DNA of 64,000 nt from Aphelocoma coerulescens (lineage: Eukaryota > Chordata > Aves > Passeriformes > Corvidae). The position numbers and the translations under genes are program-made. Every line of letters starts with the position of its first letter. The stretch's first letter is position 1. The stretch covers positions 10,720,001 to 10,784,000 of the forward strand of contig NC_091017.1 in the NCBI RefSeq assembly GCF_041296385.1, given 5' to 3'. The notes under the pieces are model-generated. The model had not been told where the DNA came from, made no database searches, and worked only from the letters and a program-made list of their open reading frames with translations. Below are positions 9,159-19,404 of the stretch, piece after piece.

Positions 9159-9779
9159 TACTGCGAGTGGGGTGAGGCATTAGGGGGTACGAGCGTGCGT
9201 GCAGTGGCGACTTAGTGAGACGGGGGCTGCTTAGAGCAGACTCCCGAAGCGAGTGAGGACCTCCAAGTACCACGGTTCTGGTTCTCCACGAGGAGCCCGG
9301 CCGGGAAAGGAGGGAAGCGTGTGAAAAACGTGTGAGAGCTGTACCCCTAGGGACCCCTGGAGGTGGGAGACAGGGGAGTACCCTCCTTCTAGCCGCCCCA
9401 TACCCGTGAGAGGCTCCTACTAGAGGTGGCTTGGTCGTTGCCAGATCGGGGGTGGAATCGCTAGGAGTCCCAGAGAAGTAGCAATTCCATCAGCCAAGGC
9501 CACCTGGGAGGAGGGGGTTCCTTGGGGCAGACCCCGGAGAGTCTGTGCCTGGGGAACTAGGACCCTTGTAGGCTGGAAGAAAGACTCCAAACCGGAGATT
9601 TCCAGAGTAAGGGGAACCACCAGTCTGGAGATTGCCTCCTTTCAGGCAGGGGAGGAGGGGAAGGTGCCCAGCACAAGGGGAATTAGTACGTCCCCCTGGG
9701 CTAGGAACCCCAGGTGAGGTTCGTAGGGGGGAGGAGGAATTAGAACCTGCCACCCAGGGAAGTTAGATTTTTTTGTGAC

Positions 9780-10337
9780 ATTTTTCTGTTAGCAATTTAC
9801 CTGTTAAATTAGAACCCAAGACTACTTGGGTGCATTTTGTTGGTTCTTTTTTTTGTTATTCAGAAGATTTTTTGGGGGCGCATATTAATTAGTTTAAAAG
9901 TCTTATAAAATTATTTTAATTGCGTGATTGCTTTGGTGAGCCTGGCCGGTGAGGTTCTGGGGTGAGGAGGATCCAATAGTCCCCAGACCGCCTATCAGGC
10001 AGAGAAGTGTCTAGTGGCGTCTGACGAGCGCCATTTTGCGATATAAAATTGTTCTGATTATTCTTTGGTGGTATTTTTCTGTTGGCAGTTTGTGCTTTAG
10101 GTTGGAACTCAAGACTACTTGGGTGTATTTTGTTGGTCCTTTTTGGTTATTCAAAATAATTTTTAGTGCATATAAATTAAGTTTAAAAGTCTTATAAAGT
10201 TATTTTAAATTGCGTGGCTGTTGCGGTGAGCCTGGCCGGTGAGGTTCTGGGGTGAGGAGGGTCTAATAGCCCCCAGACCACCTATCAGGTAGAGAGGAGA
10301 GTGTGCCTAGTGGTGTCTGGCGAACGCCATTTTAATC
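9780..10337 (+). repeat. Two tandem copies of a ~293-bp leader repeat
   Basis: Copy 1 (about 9780-10037) and copy 2 (about 10073-10333) share TTTTTCTGTT, AAGACTACTTGGGTG, GTTTAAAAGTCTTATAAA, GAGCCTGGCCGGTGAGG and a closing CGCCATTTT. A truncated third copy follows to about 10410 (GGAGAGGTGTTCAGTGGCGTC). The copies have diverged by substitutions and small indels. Confidence 0.85.
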
Positions 10338-10522
10338 TTTAACTGTCAGTGCCTCAGCCATTTTAAGATCTAGGCTGCAGAGGAGAGGTGTTCAGTGGCG
10401 TCTGGCAGGCACCGTATCAATTTTTTGGAGAACTCCTCGGAGGAGGGAGGGTTCCCCCCCCCCTCCGCTCCAGCAAGGGGTGGAGTTTGGAATTGAGTTC
10501 TAGACGGGCCGGAAGTTTCTGA

Positions 10523-10673
10523 GGGTTCATCCGGTTTCCGGTCGGGCCACCATTTTAATTGTAGTTTTTGAAAGGGTTCATCCGGTTTCCGGTCGGGCCA
10601 CCATCTTAATTGTAGTTTTTGAAAGGGTTCATCCGGTTTCCGGTCGGGCCGCCATCTTAATTGTAGTTTTTGA
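10523..10673 (+). repeat. 51-bp tandem repeat, three copies, in the leader
   Basis: Copies at 10523-10573, 10574-10624 and 10625-10673 begin GGGTTCATCCGGTTTCCGGT and differ at only a few positions. A minus-strand ORF across it (10370-10714) is only a by-product of the 17-codon period. Confidence 0.92.
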
Positions 10674-10860
10674 GGTCTCCAGTCGGATTTCCCACGATCG
10701 GTAGATTTTCCCACGGACCGCCATTTTTTTTAGTTCCCACGATCCCTTTGAGGTTTCTACACGTAAGTGTTTTTTTCCCTTTTTTCTCTCTTGTATTTTT
10801 GAGACGCTTTGTGTTACCATTCGAGACCAGCAATCTTATTAGATTTCCTTATTAGGGGAT

Positions 10861-11190
10861 TAATTACTTGTATTATTTTAGTAATTTATTAAATATTTAA
10901 ATTATAATTCAATTTCTATCAAGGAATTAAAATTGGTACTATTTTAGTAATTTATTAAATATCTATATTATAATATTATATTAAGGAATTAGTTTAAATA
11001 TAAAACTTGAATTCTTTTAGTAATTTATTAAATATTTAAATTATAGCCTAATTATTATATTAAGGAATTAATCACTTGAATTATTTTAGTAATTTATTAA
11101 ATATTTAAATTATAATGCAATTCTTATTATTAACTATTTAAATTATAATTCTATTATTAAATATTTAAATTATAATCCAATTTATTGTTT
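10861..11190 (+). repeat. AT-rich ~70-bp tandem repeats just before the gag ATG
   Basis: TTTTAGTAATTTATTAAATAT recurs starting at 10876, 10942, 11015 and 11084 (spacing 66-73 bp), with TTTAAATTATAAT and TTAAGGAATTA between. The array ends only a few bases before the gag start at 11195. Confidence 0.88.
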
Positions 11191-11194
11191 AATC

Positions 11195-13032
11195 ATGGGT
11201 CAGTGTGCAGGGAAGAATTCCCAGAATACAAAGAAGGAAAAGAAAGAGATAAAAGACATTCCTTCCAACAGTCCCTTAGGGGAAATGATGCAACGTTGGG
11301 ATACTGATAAAAATTTAAAGAAATTTGACAGAATTAAAATGATTAATTATAGTGTTGAAATTTGGTCAAAGGAAGTGATTCAGGAAGGGCCTGTTTATTG
11401 GCCCTGGTACGGATCTAAAGAAAAGTGGATGTGCAGGGCCTTAAACAGACAAGTTAACTTAAAACCAAAATGAGGAAGAAATATTATATGCAGCCTGCTG
11501 GCTTGAAAATGAAATCTGGGATAAGAAAATAAGAGTATACAAAGTGTCCAAAGAGAAGGAAGCAAATGAGAAAGAAACACAGGAAGCATGAGAGAAAAGT
11601 AGTTCAAAAAGATGGGACCCTCTTGACTGTCTCCCACCCCCTTCTCCACCCACTCTACCTGTGGCTCACCCTCCTACTCCTCAGGTGCTTCCCCCTGCTC
11701 AGCCAGTGTCTCCCCACCCCCTTCAACACCTGCTCCACACGTCTCAACCCCTTCTGCTGCACCCTATTCTCTCACCCCAGACCGCATCTGCTCCATCTGC
11801 TTTCCCTACCCCTGAGCCACTTCCTCCTGCACCCCAACTAAGCATTCTTAATGTCCCAGCCATACCACAGAATCTGCCTACACCTCTTCCGGTCCCTCCT
11901 ACATCTCAAACTACACCCCTTAGTTTCTCCTCAATACATAATGCCCCTGCTGAAGGAAATACAGTGCAAAGTTGCAGCTGCGGGGTGGGGAAAGGAATCA
12001 GAAGTGAAAAAGGGCCTAGATGAGATGGAAAAACATCATTGTTATAATACTAGGCTCCAAAGCCAGAAGAGTGGGCCTCAAAAGGAAACTGTGGACCGAT
12101 TATTCCCCCTGAGAGAAGTGCCCATGGGAGGTGCTAGAGGAGGAATTGGGTTTGTGAATGCACCGTTGACGGCATCCGAAGTGAGAAATTTTAAGAAAGA
12201 GTTAAAAAGTTTGCTAGAGGATCCACTAGGTATATCCAACCAAGTTGACCGGTTTTTGGGTCCTAGCATTTACACTTGGGAAGAGTTAAACTCTATTATG
12301 GGTATACTCTTTTCCCCAGAAGAAATCCAATTAATCAGGGCAGCTGGCATGCGGATCTGGGAGCGAGAAAATAGGAACAGACCTCAGGGGGAGGAAAAAA
12401 TGCCGCATGTGCAGCCAGACTGGGACCCAAATGATGAATTAGGAAGGAGGAATATGAGAGACTATAGGGCACTCATAATATAAGGTATAAGAGAGGCTGT
12501 GCCCAGGACAAATAATGCCAGACTGGCTTTTGATAGCCAGCAAGAAAAGGATGAGACCCCGAGTGCTTGGTTAGAAAGGTTAAAAAGGAACTTTCAGTTA
12601 TATTCTAGTGTGGATCCAGATAGCCCAGAGGGGCAAGTATTAGTGAAGATCCAGTTTGTCACCAAGGCGTGGACAGATATTAGAAGGAAATTGGAGAAGA
12701 TAGATGACTGGCAGGAAAAGAGTTTGAATGAATTGTTGAGGGAGGCACAGAAGGTATACTTGAGAAGAGAGGAGGAGAAGACAAAAACTAAGGCTAAGAT
12801 CATGGTAGCAATAGCTAGAGAAAGCACTGGATTTGGAAGGGGAGATTTAAAAGGAGATGGGGAAGAGAAGGAAAAGATGTACAGGCAGAGAAAACAGAAC
12901 TGGGACAAAATCATATGCTATTATTGTGGTGAAGAGGGACACACAAAGAGAAACTGCAAGAGAAGAAGTCTGGATGAAGTAATTGCAAGAGAACAGGATA
13001 CATTAGAAAAGATTTTAAAGGAAAATGATTAG
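11195..13032 (+). pseudogene. gag: gag (matrix, p12-like, capsid, nucleocapsid), disrupted
   Basis: Starts MGQC at 11195, an N-myristoylation context as in gammaretroviral matrix. Matrix runs to about 11470. The frame then shifts, and a proline-rich p12-like region (about 11600-11950) is read in another phase with an in-frame TGA near 11589. The frame shifts again around 11950-12010, before capsid. Capsid has the typical FPLREVP start and SLLEDP, GILFSPEE and GMRIWERE motifs. A TAA at 12481-12483 interrupts it. The C-terminal domain with the major homology region and the charged assembly helix continues in the same frame. Nucleocapsid has one zinc knuckle, CYYCGEEGHTKRNC. The terminal codon at 13030-13032 is UAG. 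No intact Gag can be made. Confidence 0.93.
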
Positions 13033-13045
13033 GGGTGTCAGGGGC
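13030..13045 (+). promoter_or_regulatory. gag-pol UAG readthrough context
   Basis: GAT TAG GGG TGT CAG GGG closely resembles the murine leukaemia virus readthrough context, in which UAG is followed by a purine-rich spacer and a pseudoknot. Protease continues in the same frame directly after it. I did not test for the pseudoknot. Confidence 0.6.
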
Positions 13046-16000
13046 TCTTTGCTCTGGGGGAAGATTTTGAAAATCACACAGAGCCCTTGGTAAATCTAGA
13101 AGTTGGCCCCCAGAGCGAAGAATATGAGTTTCTTGTTGATACTGGAGCAGACAGATCATGTATATCAAAACTTCCAGAAGGTTGTAAGTTGAGTGATAGG
13201 AGATGTAAGGTTAAGGGAGCTAAGAATGATCCATTTGATGTGGCCATGATTGAACAAGTACAAGTAAAAGGCAATTCCTGAGAAAGCTGTGTAGATTTAT
13301 TTTACATGCCAAAATTCGGATGCAATTTACTAGGCCAGGACCTGCAATTACAGCTGGGGATAGGGATAGTCCCTGAGGAAGGCAGAATGGTGGCTAAAAT
13401 AATGGTGTTAACAAAGGATGAGGAGGAGACTATTAACCCTGCAGTGTGGGCAGAAGGAGGAGGGCATGGATTACTAGACATCCAGCCCATTGAAATAAAG
13501 ATGAAGCCGAATATACCACCTATAAGAGTTAAACAATACCATATATTGGCTGAAGGAAGACAGGGATTAGCCCCTGTAATTAAGGAATTAATTTTAAGTA
13601 GTATACTTGAGCCATGCATGTCCCCCCACAACACCCCAATTTTGCCTGTTAAGAAGCCAGACGGGACCTACCGCCTGGTACAAGATTTGAGGGAGGTGAA
13701 CAAACAAACCATTGCATGTTATCCAGTTGTCACTAACCCATATACCTTATTGAATAAAATATCATCACGACATGCATGGTTCAGTGTAATCGATCTGAAA
13801 GATGCCTTTTGGGCGTGCCCACTTGAAAAAGAGAGCAGAGGGTGGTTTGCCTTTGAATGGCATGATGAGGCTACAGGGAGGAAACAGCAATTACAATGGA
13901 CTCGACTACCCCAGGGATTCACAGAATCCCCAAATCTATTTGGTCAGGCCTTAGAAGAACTGATGTGAGAATTTTTACCAATTGGACAGGTACAGCTATT
14001 ACAGTATGTGGACGATTTGTTAGTCTCAGGAGAACAAAAAGAAGAGGTCCAGGAAACAACAATTAAATTATTAAATTTTCTAGCAGAAAAGGGTTTGAAA
14101 GTATCAAAAAGGAAGTTGCAATTTGTAGAACCAGAGGTGAAATATTTAGGTCATGTAATTGGGCACAGCTACAAGAAACTAGACTCAAGTAGAATACAGG
14201 GAATATTGTCATTGCCAGCACCAAAAACAAAAACGGATGTGAGAAAATTGTTAGGGTTGATTGGATACTGTAAATTATGGATAGAGGGACATACTAAATT
14301 AGTAAAATTCTTGTATGACAAATTAGTAGAGCAAGAACCCTTAACCTGAGATGAAGAAGACAATGACAGGTTGGAAGAATTAAAAAAAAACCTGATAACT
14401 GCTCCAGTATTGAGTTTGCCTGATTTAGAAAGGTTATTTATTTGTGAATGTTGAAGAAGGAGTGGCTTATGGAGTGCTTGTGCAGGAGTGGTGTGGAGTG
14501 AAAAAACCTATCGCTTATGTGTCAAAGTTATTAGACCCAGTGATAAGGGGATGGCCAACCTGTCTCCAGGCTGTGGCGGCCACAGTAACTCTGGTGGAGG
14601 AAGGATATAAGTTAACTTTTGGTAACAAGTTTAGAGTATACACTCCACATGATTTGAAAACCATATTAAGTAAAAAAGCTAGCCAATGGATCTCTGACAG
14701 CAGGCTTTTAAAATATGAACTAATTCTAAATAATATGGAAAGTTTGGAGTTAACCACAACCAGAGCAATAAACCCTGCCCAATTTTTATATGGAGAACCA
14801 GACAGGGGACTTGAGCATATATGCATCGAAACCATTGACCTGCAAACGAAAGTCAGGGAGGACTTATTGGAACACCCCTTGAAGGAGAGATCCTTTTTGT
14901 GGATGGTTCGTCCAGAGTAATAGAAGGAAAACGAGTTTCGGGGTATGCAGTGATAAATGGAAAAGACATGAATATTATAGAAAAAGGAAAACTTTCAGGA
15001 CAATGGTCGGCGCAGTGCTGTGAACTTTATGCTTTATTACGAGGACTGTTGTGGCTCAGTTATCAAAAAGGAACTATTTATACTGACTCAAAATATGCAT
15101 ATGGAGTTGTACACACTTTTGGTAAAATCTGGACTGAGAGAGGATTTGTAAATTCCAAAGGAAAAACGTTAGTGCATGAGAATTTAATAAAAGAGGTACT
15201 TGAAGCTTTAAGAGGCCCAGTGGAGATAACCGTAGTGCATGTAAGGGGACATCAAAGAGGAGACTCCCTGGAGATAAAAGGAAATAATTTGGCCAACCAG
15301 ATAGCAAAGAAAGCAGCCTTAGGAGATGAAGGAACCATCCTACATTTATCAAGTTTAGAAGACAAGGGCAAAGATGGAGACATCCCACACATTAGGGAGG
15401 AAGAGCTGAAAGAATTCCAGAAGCACGGGGCAATCAAAAATGAGAAGGGTGAGTGGAGGATGCCAGATGGGAGACAAGTACTGAACAAGGCCCTAGCTAG
15501 GAAAGTGTTAGAAGAGTTACACTCCTCAACACACTGGGGAGCGCAAGCATTGTGTGACCACTTTTTGAGGACTTATGTGTGTATTGGAATTTTTACAATT
15601 GCAAAGGTGATAACACGGGACTGCATAACTTGTCAGCGAGTGAATAGAAAAGTGATGCAGAAAATGCCTCTTGGGGGAAGGGAATTAGCAAGAAGACCCT
15701 TTCAGAGTATTCAAGTTGATTTTACTGAGTTGCCCCAGGTGCAAAGATTTAAATATCTGCTAGTCATAGTCGACCACCTAACACATTGGGTAGAGGCACA
15801 TCCTACAACAAGAACAACAGCTGAAGTAGTTGGGAAGATCCTGTTAGAACAGATAATACCTCAGTATGGTATAATACACACTATAGATTCAGATAGAGGT
15901 CCTCATTTCACAGCCCAAGTGTTACAACTACTAGTTGAGGCCCTAAACATCACATGGAAATTACATACTCCATGGAGACCACAAAGCTCTGGAAGGGTGG

Positions 16001-16532
16001 AAAGAATAAATCAAACATTGAAAGTAGCCCTTACCAAGCTAGTAGAAGAGACTAAAATGAACTGGGTAAAATGTCTTCCCTGGCCCTAATGAGGATCCGA
16101 ACAAAACCTAGAGCAGACATAGGGGTTTCGCCCTATGAAATGATGTTTGGACTACCTTTTCTCACTACTCCGGGCTATCTTGGAACTTATGAAGAGGGAG
16201 AACAGAGTGTGAGGAAATACATACAGACTGTTGCAAAGACTCTCAAAGAACTGAGAGAAAAGGGGTATCTTCCCCAAACTACGCCCATTGATTTCGATAT
16301 TCATAAATTCCAGCCTGGCGATTGGGTATTAATTAAAACTTGGAAAGATCAGCCATTGACCCCGAAATGGGAAGGCCCTTTTCAAATTTTGCTGACCGCA
16401 GCAACAGCAATAAGAACTCAAGAAAAAGGATGGACTCATGTCTCCAGGGTGAAAGGACCTGTACAAGCCCCAGCTGAGTGGATGGTAGTCAACTCGACCA
16501 ACACCAAGCTGACACTAAAGAAGAAGCCATGA
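13033..16532 (+). pseudogene. pol: pro-pol (protease, RT, RNase H, integrase), disrupted
   Basis: Protease has LVDTGADRSC (near 13132). RT has the LPQGF and YVDD motifs (YVDD near 14007). RNase H has the TDSKYA and HVRGHQRG segments. Integrase has an HHCC zinc region (near 15522-15650), core acidic residues in VDFTE, DSDRGPHF and SSGRVERIN, and a gammaretrovirus-type C-terminal domain (PKWEGPF). In-frame TGA codons occur at 13279, 13966 and 14347. Frame changes occur between 14350 and 14440, near 14900 and near 16075. Several of the stops sit where a CGA or TGG codon would fit, as expected for CpG or G-to-A decay. Non-functional. Confidence 0.93.
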
Positions 16533-16710
16533 AAGGACAGATAAAGATGGAGTTTTTAAGATGATTTGTATTTTATTAACTGTTTTAGTAATTTAAGTTT
16601 TAAGAATTAGAAATTGTTGACTTCATGAATACTTGTTAATGTTTAAAGTTTAAAATAGTTATTTATTGAAGGATTTTAACAGAATTTTTTTTAATCTGTT
16701 TGATGTTTCT

Positions 16711-16718
16711 CATTACAG
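16711..16718 (+). promoter_or_regulatory. Candidate env splice acceptor
   Basis: CATTACAG preceded by a T-rich tract (about 16685-16710) 222 bases before the env ATG. It is a strong match to an acceptor and is placed to generate a spliced env mRNA. Confidence 0.6.
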
Positions 16719-16940
16719 ATCCAAAGAACTCTGAAGGAATAGAGCACCCTCCCACACACCTAGCAATCAGACCCTAAAAGGAAAGAAAATAAGTTGACAC
16801 AAAAGGGAGATTGTCACCGCAACAAGAGGGTAGCAGTAGCCAACGGGTAAGAATACTGCAAGGGGGCAAGACTGGATCAGGATACACTCTTGCCACAGAT
16901 AGAGAGTCGTGGATCCTCTAATTGGGATTAGAGGGGAGAC

Positions 16941-18764
16941 ATGGGTGGGAGAGTGCCCTGTACCGGACCCCTGCTGATATGGGTTCTCCTCATGATTAAC
17001 ATCCAAGCGGGAGGAGCACCATCCTGTGATAAATGTTACTACCCCTTGTATGCGGGAGACTCTCTGACGACCGTCCTAAGAACCCATTCGAACCCGAGCC
17101 CTAATTGTGCCAACTTTTTAGAGCTGCAAACTTGCATAGAGGATGGCCGAACCTATTGGCTTTTTGAGAATGTAGGGACCTTTAAACAGAAATTGCTGGG
17201 AGAATGCCCTATGAAGGAGAAATGGATCTGCTCTGAGAAAGACCCGGTAAAGCAAAAAGAAAAGGCAGGAAAATGGGAGCCAGACCTGATTAGAGAGAAG
17301 GAGGTAAAAGGGGTAATTAAGAAGGGACCTGAAATCAGAATGATGGGAGGAAAGAACTTGTTCCTGGATCTAGTTGAGAAAATAAGCCATGAATGGAATA
17401 TAACTGATTGCTGGATTTGTGGAGATACTCGGATGGCAGAGGTTTGGCCTTGGGAGGGGATTGCTTTGACCCCACAGGAGACCCTAAAGATAATGGAGAA
17501 AGAATCGCCAGGACCAGATGAGAGAGAGGAAGAAGAAACTTGGAGCTTGAGGTCGGGAGTCATCGGAGAAGAATGTCTGTGGAGGAGAGGTCCTAAATAT
17601 ATAGCATATGTGGGTGAGCTTCCCTGCAAAAGGTACTTTGTAACAAATGGTACACATCAGCTGTGGATCCCTAAGGCTAAGGATTTATATTGGGCAAGAA
17701 AACAAAAACAAGGGTGTACATATGTGGAACAAGAAAATTTATATGAATGTATTACCAGGGAACCCAACCCCTTCCAAGATGAACCAAAAATCTCAAAATT
17801 TTGGAGTAAGATTGGCATAAACAATGTAAAATTTCATAATCATTGGCGAGCACCAAAAGGGCTCTTCTGGTTATGTGGGAAAATGGCCTATGTTATGCTT
17901 CAAAAGGACTGGGCTGGAAGCTGTACCCTAGGCATAATTAGACCCTCCTTTTTCCTACTTCCAAGAATTGAGGGGCAAAGTCTTGGGGTTCCTCTGTATG
18001 ATGAATTGGCACGGCAAAAAAGGGACATCCAGATAGGAGGAACCCAGAAGTGGGGGGAGGATGAGTGGCCACCTGAGCGGATCATAGCCACCTATGGTCC
18101 TGCAACTTGGGCCCAGGATGGGTCATGGGGGTACAGGACTCCAATATATATGTTGAATGGAATTATCCACCTTCAAGCACTGGTGGAAATAATATCTAAT
18201 CAATCCACCCTAGCTCTGGATTTGCTTTCTGCACAATCCAGACAAATGAGAACTATGATATACCAAAATAGGTTGGCTCTAGATTACCTGCTAGCCAAGG
18301 AAGGTGGTGTGTGTGGAAAGTTTAATTCTTCAGAGTGCTGTGTAGAAATTGATGACCACAGTGAAGCTATCAAAAATATAACTACTAACATCAGAAAATT
18401 AGCCCATGTTCCTGTACAAAGGTGGACCCCGCTGTTTAAATCTAACTGGTGGGACAACCTACTAACCGGAGAGTGGTGGAAGAAGGCATTGGTAATTGTT
18501 GGACTCTCGTTTGCTGGTTTCATATTCCTGCCGTGTTTAATACCCAGTTTTGTTAGACTTATAACTTCTGTTGTGCAGAATATGCCCCTCATTCAAGAAT
18601 TACAGACACAAAACAAGGAGAAAATTGCAAGAATTAGAGTGCTGCAAGCAGATGAATTAGAAGAGGATCAGGAAGGAAAGGAAGTCCCTAAAGTGGCTAA
18701 AGAAATTTATAAGAAATACCAAAGGCTGCAAAAGATTTATAAGAATCATGAGGACACTGCCTAA
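16941..18764 (+). CDS. env: Gammaretrovirus-like envelope glycoprotein, intact ORF
   Basis: 607 codons without interruption. A signal peptide fits residues about 1-25. SU carries the CXXC isomerase motif CWIC at 157-160 and several N-glycosylation sequons. A furin-type site RQKR ends at residue 361. TM (about 362-607) has a heptad-rich region, then a CX7CC motif (C458, C466, C467). The common gammaretroviral spacing is CX6CC, so there is one extra residue. A hydrophobic anchor lies at about 516-540, followed by a long cytoplasmic tail of about 67 residues rich in lysine and glutamate. Sequons in TM include those near FNSS and KNIT. The expected product is a membrane fusion protein. Whether it is expressed or fusogenic cannot be told from sequence. 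Its intactness contrasts with the wrecked gag and pol in the same provirus. Confidence 0.92.
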   Translation: MGGRVPCTGPLLIWVLLMINIQAGGAPSCDKCYYPLYAGDSLTTVLRTHSNPSPNCANFLELQTCIEDGRTYWLFENVGTFKQKLLGECPMKEKWICSEKDPVKQKEKAGKWEPDLIREKEVKGVIKKGPEIRMMGGKNLFLDLVEKISHEWNITDCWICGDTRMAEVWPWEGIALTPQETLKIMEKESPGPDEREEEETWSLRSGVIGEECLWRRGPKYIAYVGELPCKRYFVTNGTHQLWIPKAKDLYWARKQKQGCTYVEQENLYECITREPNPFQDEPKISKFWSKIGINNVKFHNHWRAPKGLFWLCGKMAYVMLQKDWAGSCTLGIIRPSFFLLPRIEGQSLGVPLYDELARQKRDIQIGGTQKWGEDEWPPERIIATYGPATWAQDGSWGYRTPIYMLNGIIHLQALVEIISNQSTLALDLLSAQSRQMRTMIYQNRLALDYLLAKEGGVCGKFNSSECCVEIDDHSEAIKNITTNIRKLAHVPVQRWTPLFKSNWWDNLLTGEWWKKALVIVGLSFAGFIFLPCLIPSFVRLITSVVQNMPLIQELQTQNKEKIARIRVLQADELEEDQEGKEVPKVAKEIYKKYQRLQKIYKNHEDTA

Positions 18765-18823
18765 TAAAAACTGTTAAACTGCGATGAGATGGTTGATGCG
18801 GGCAAGAGCCCGATCAAAGTTTT

Positions 18824-18835
18824 AGAGGGGGGAGT
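18824..18835 (+). promoter_or_regulatory. Polypurine tract
   Basis: AGAGGGGGGAGT lies directly before the 3' LTR, the position and composition needed to prime plus-strand DNA synthesis. Confidence 0.8.
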
Positions 18836-19400
18836 TGTAATAAATGGTTAAAAGTTTTTTTTCTTTTGGTTAAAAAGAAGTTAATAGTTACTGGTTATAT
18901 ACAGTTAATAAGTTGATTATTATTGCGACTGTACGGGTGTAATGCTGCTATGTGATCGCTAGATGGTGACATCAATGGGGAAGAGTGGTGGGTCTATAGA
19001 GAAGAGGGGAATGTTCTGGAATGTTCTTAAGATGACTTAATAATCTATGAGGTAAACATCTTGAAGAATTATTGGTTGGGGCAAACCAATCACTTGACGC
19101 CCCAAAGACTGACGGAGCAGACCACCAGTGAGGACCCTAGCAACGAGCCATCAGAGGGAGGATTCCAGCTCCACCAATCATAACATCAGAGGGACTATAA
19201 AACCGCCCCGGGGCTCAGCCCCCGGGGGTCTTCCTGAGGAACCTGAGTCCGAAGGAACGCCCTGTGCGTCGCACTGTTGTTTTTTTCTGGGTTGCTGAGT
19301 GGGACTCGGGCTTATCTCGAGTCTCCTCTCCTGGTTTTTCTTTTTAAATAAACGAGCAGACTTTTACCCCACCCAAAAAGTCCACGCTTCGTTTATAACA
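18836..19400 (+). repeat. 3' LTR of the gammaretrovirus-like provirus
   Basis: 565 bp, same ends as 8383-8944. TATAAAA at 19196-19202 and AATAAA at 19347-19352. Compared with the 5' LTR it has an extra 5 bp near 18880 and lacks 2 bp in the GGGGG run near 19080. Confidence 0.92.
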
Positions 19401-19404
19401 ATGG

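Larger units (their letters stand above)
8383..19400 (+). mobile_element. Gammaretrovirus-like endogenous provirus, both LTRs present
   Basis: An 11,018-bp provirus in the order 5' LTR, tRNA-Pro-like primer site, long leader, gag, pro-pol (in frame after a UAG), env, polypurine tract, 3' LTR. Gammaretrovirus affinity is shown by the 4-bp duplication, the primer site, a single CCHC zinc knuckle, gag and pol in one frame separated by UAG, the IN C-terminal domain type, and the CWIC motif in SU. Gag and pol carry several stops and frame changes; env is fully open. The two LTRs differ by about 13 substitutions and two small indels over roughly 560 bp by eye, so the insertion is moderately old. 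Confidence 0.92.

Noticed and set aside
10370..10714. Minus-strand ORF with a repeating 17-residue unit in the provirus leader
   Set aside because: The 51-bp tandem repeat is a multiple of three, so the frame stays open automatically. There is no start context or homolog I recognise.
11566..12023. Proline-rich ORFs as separate genes
   Set aside because: They are the p12-like part of the broken gag read in shifted frames.
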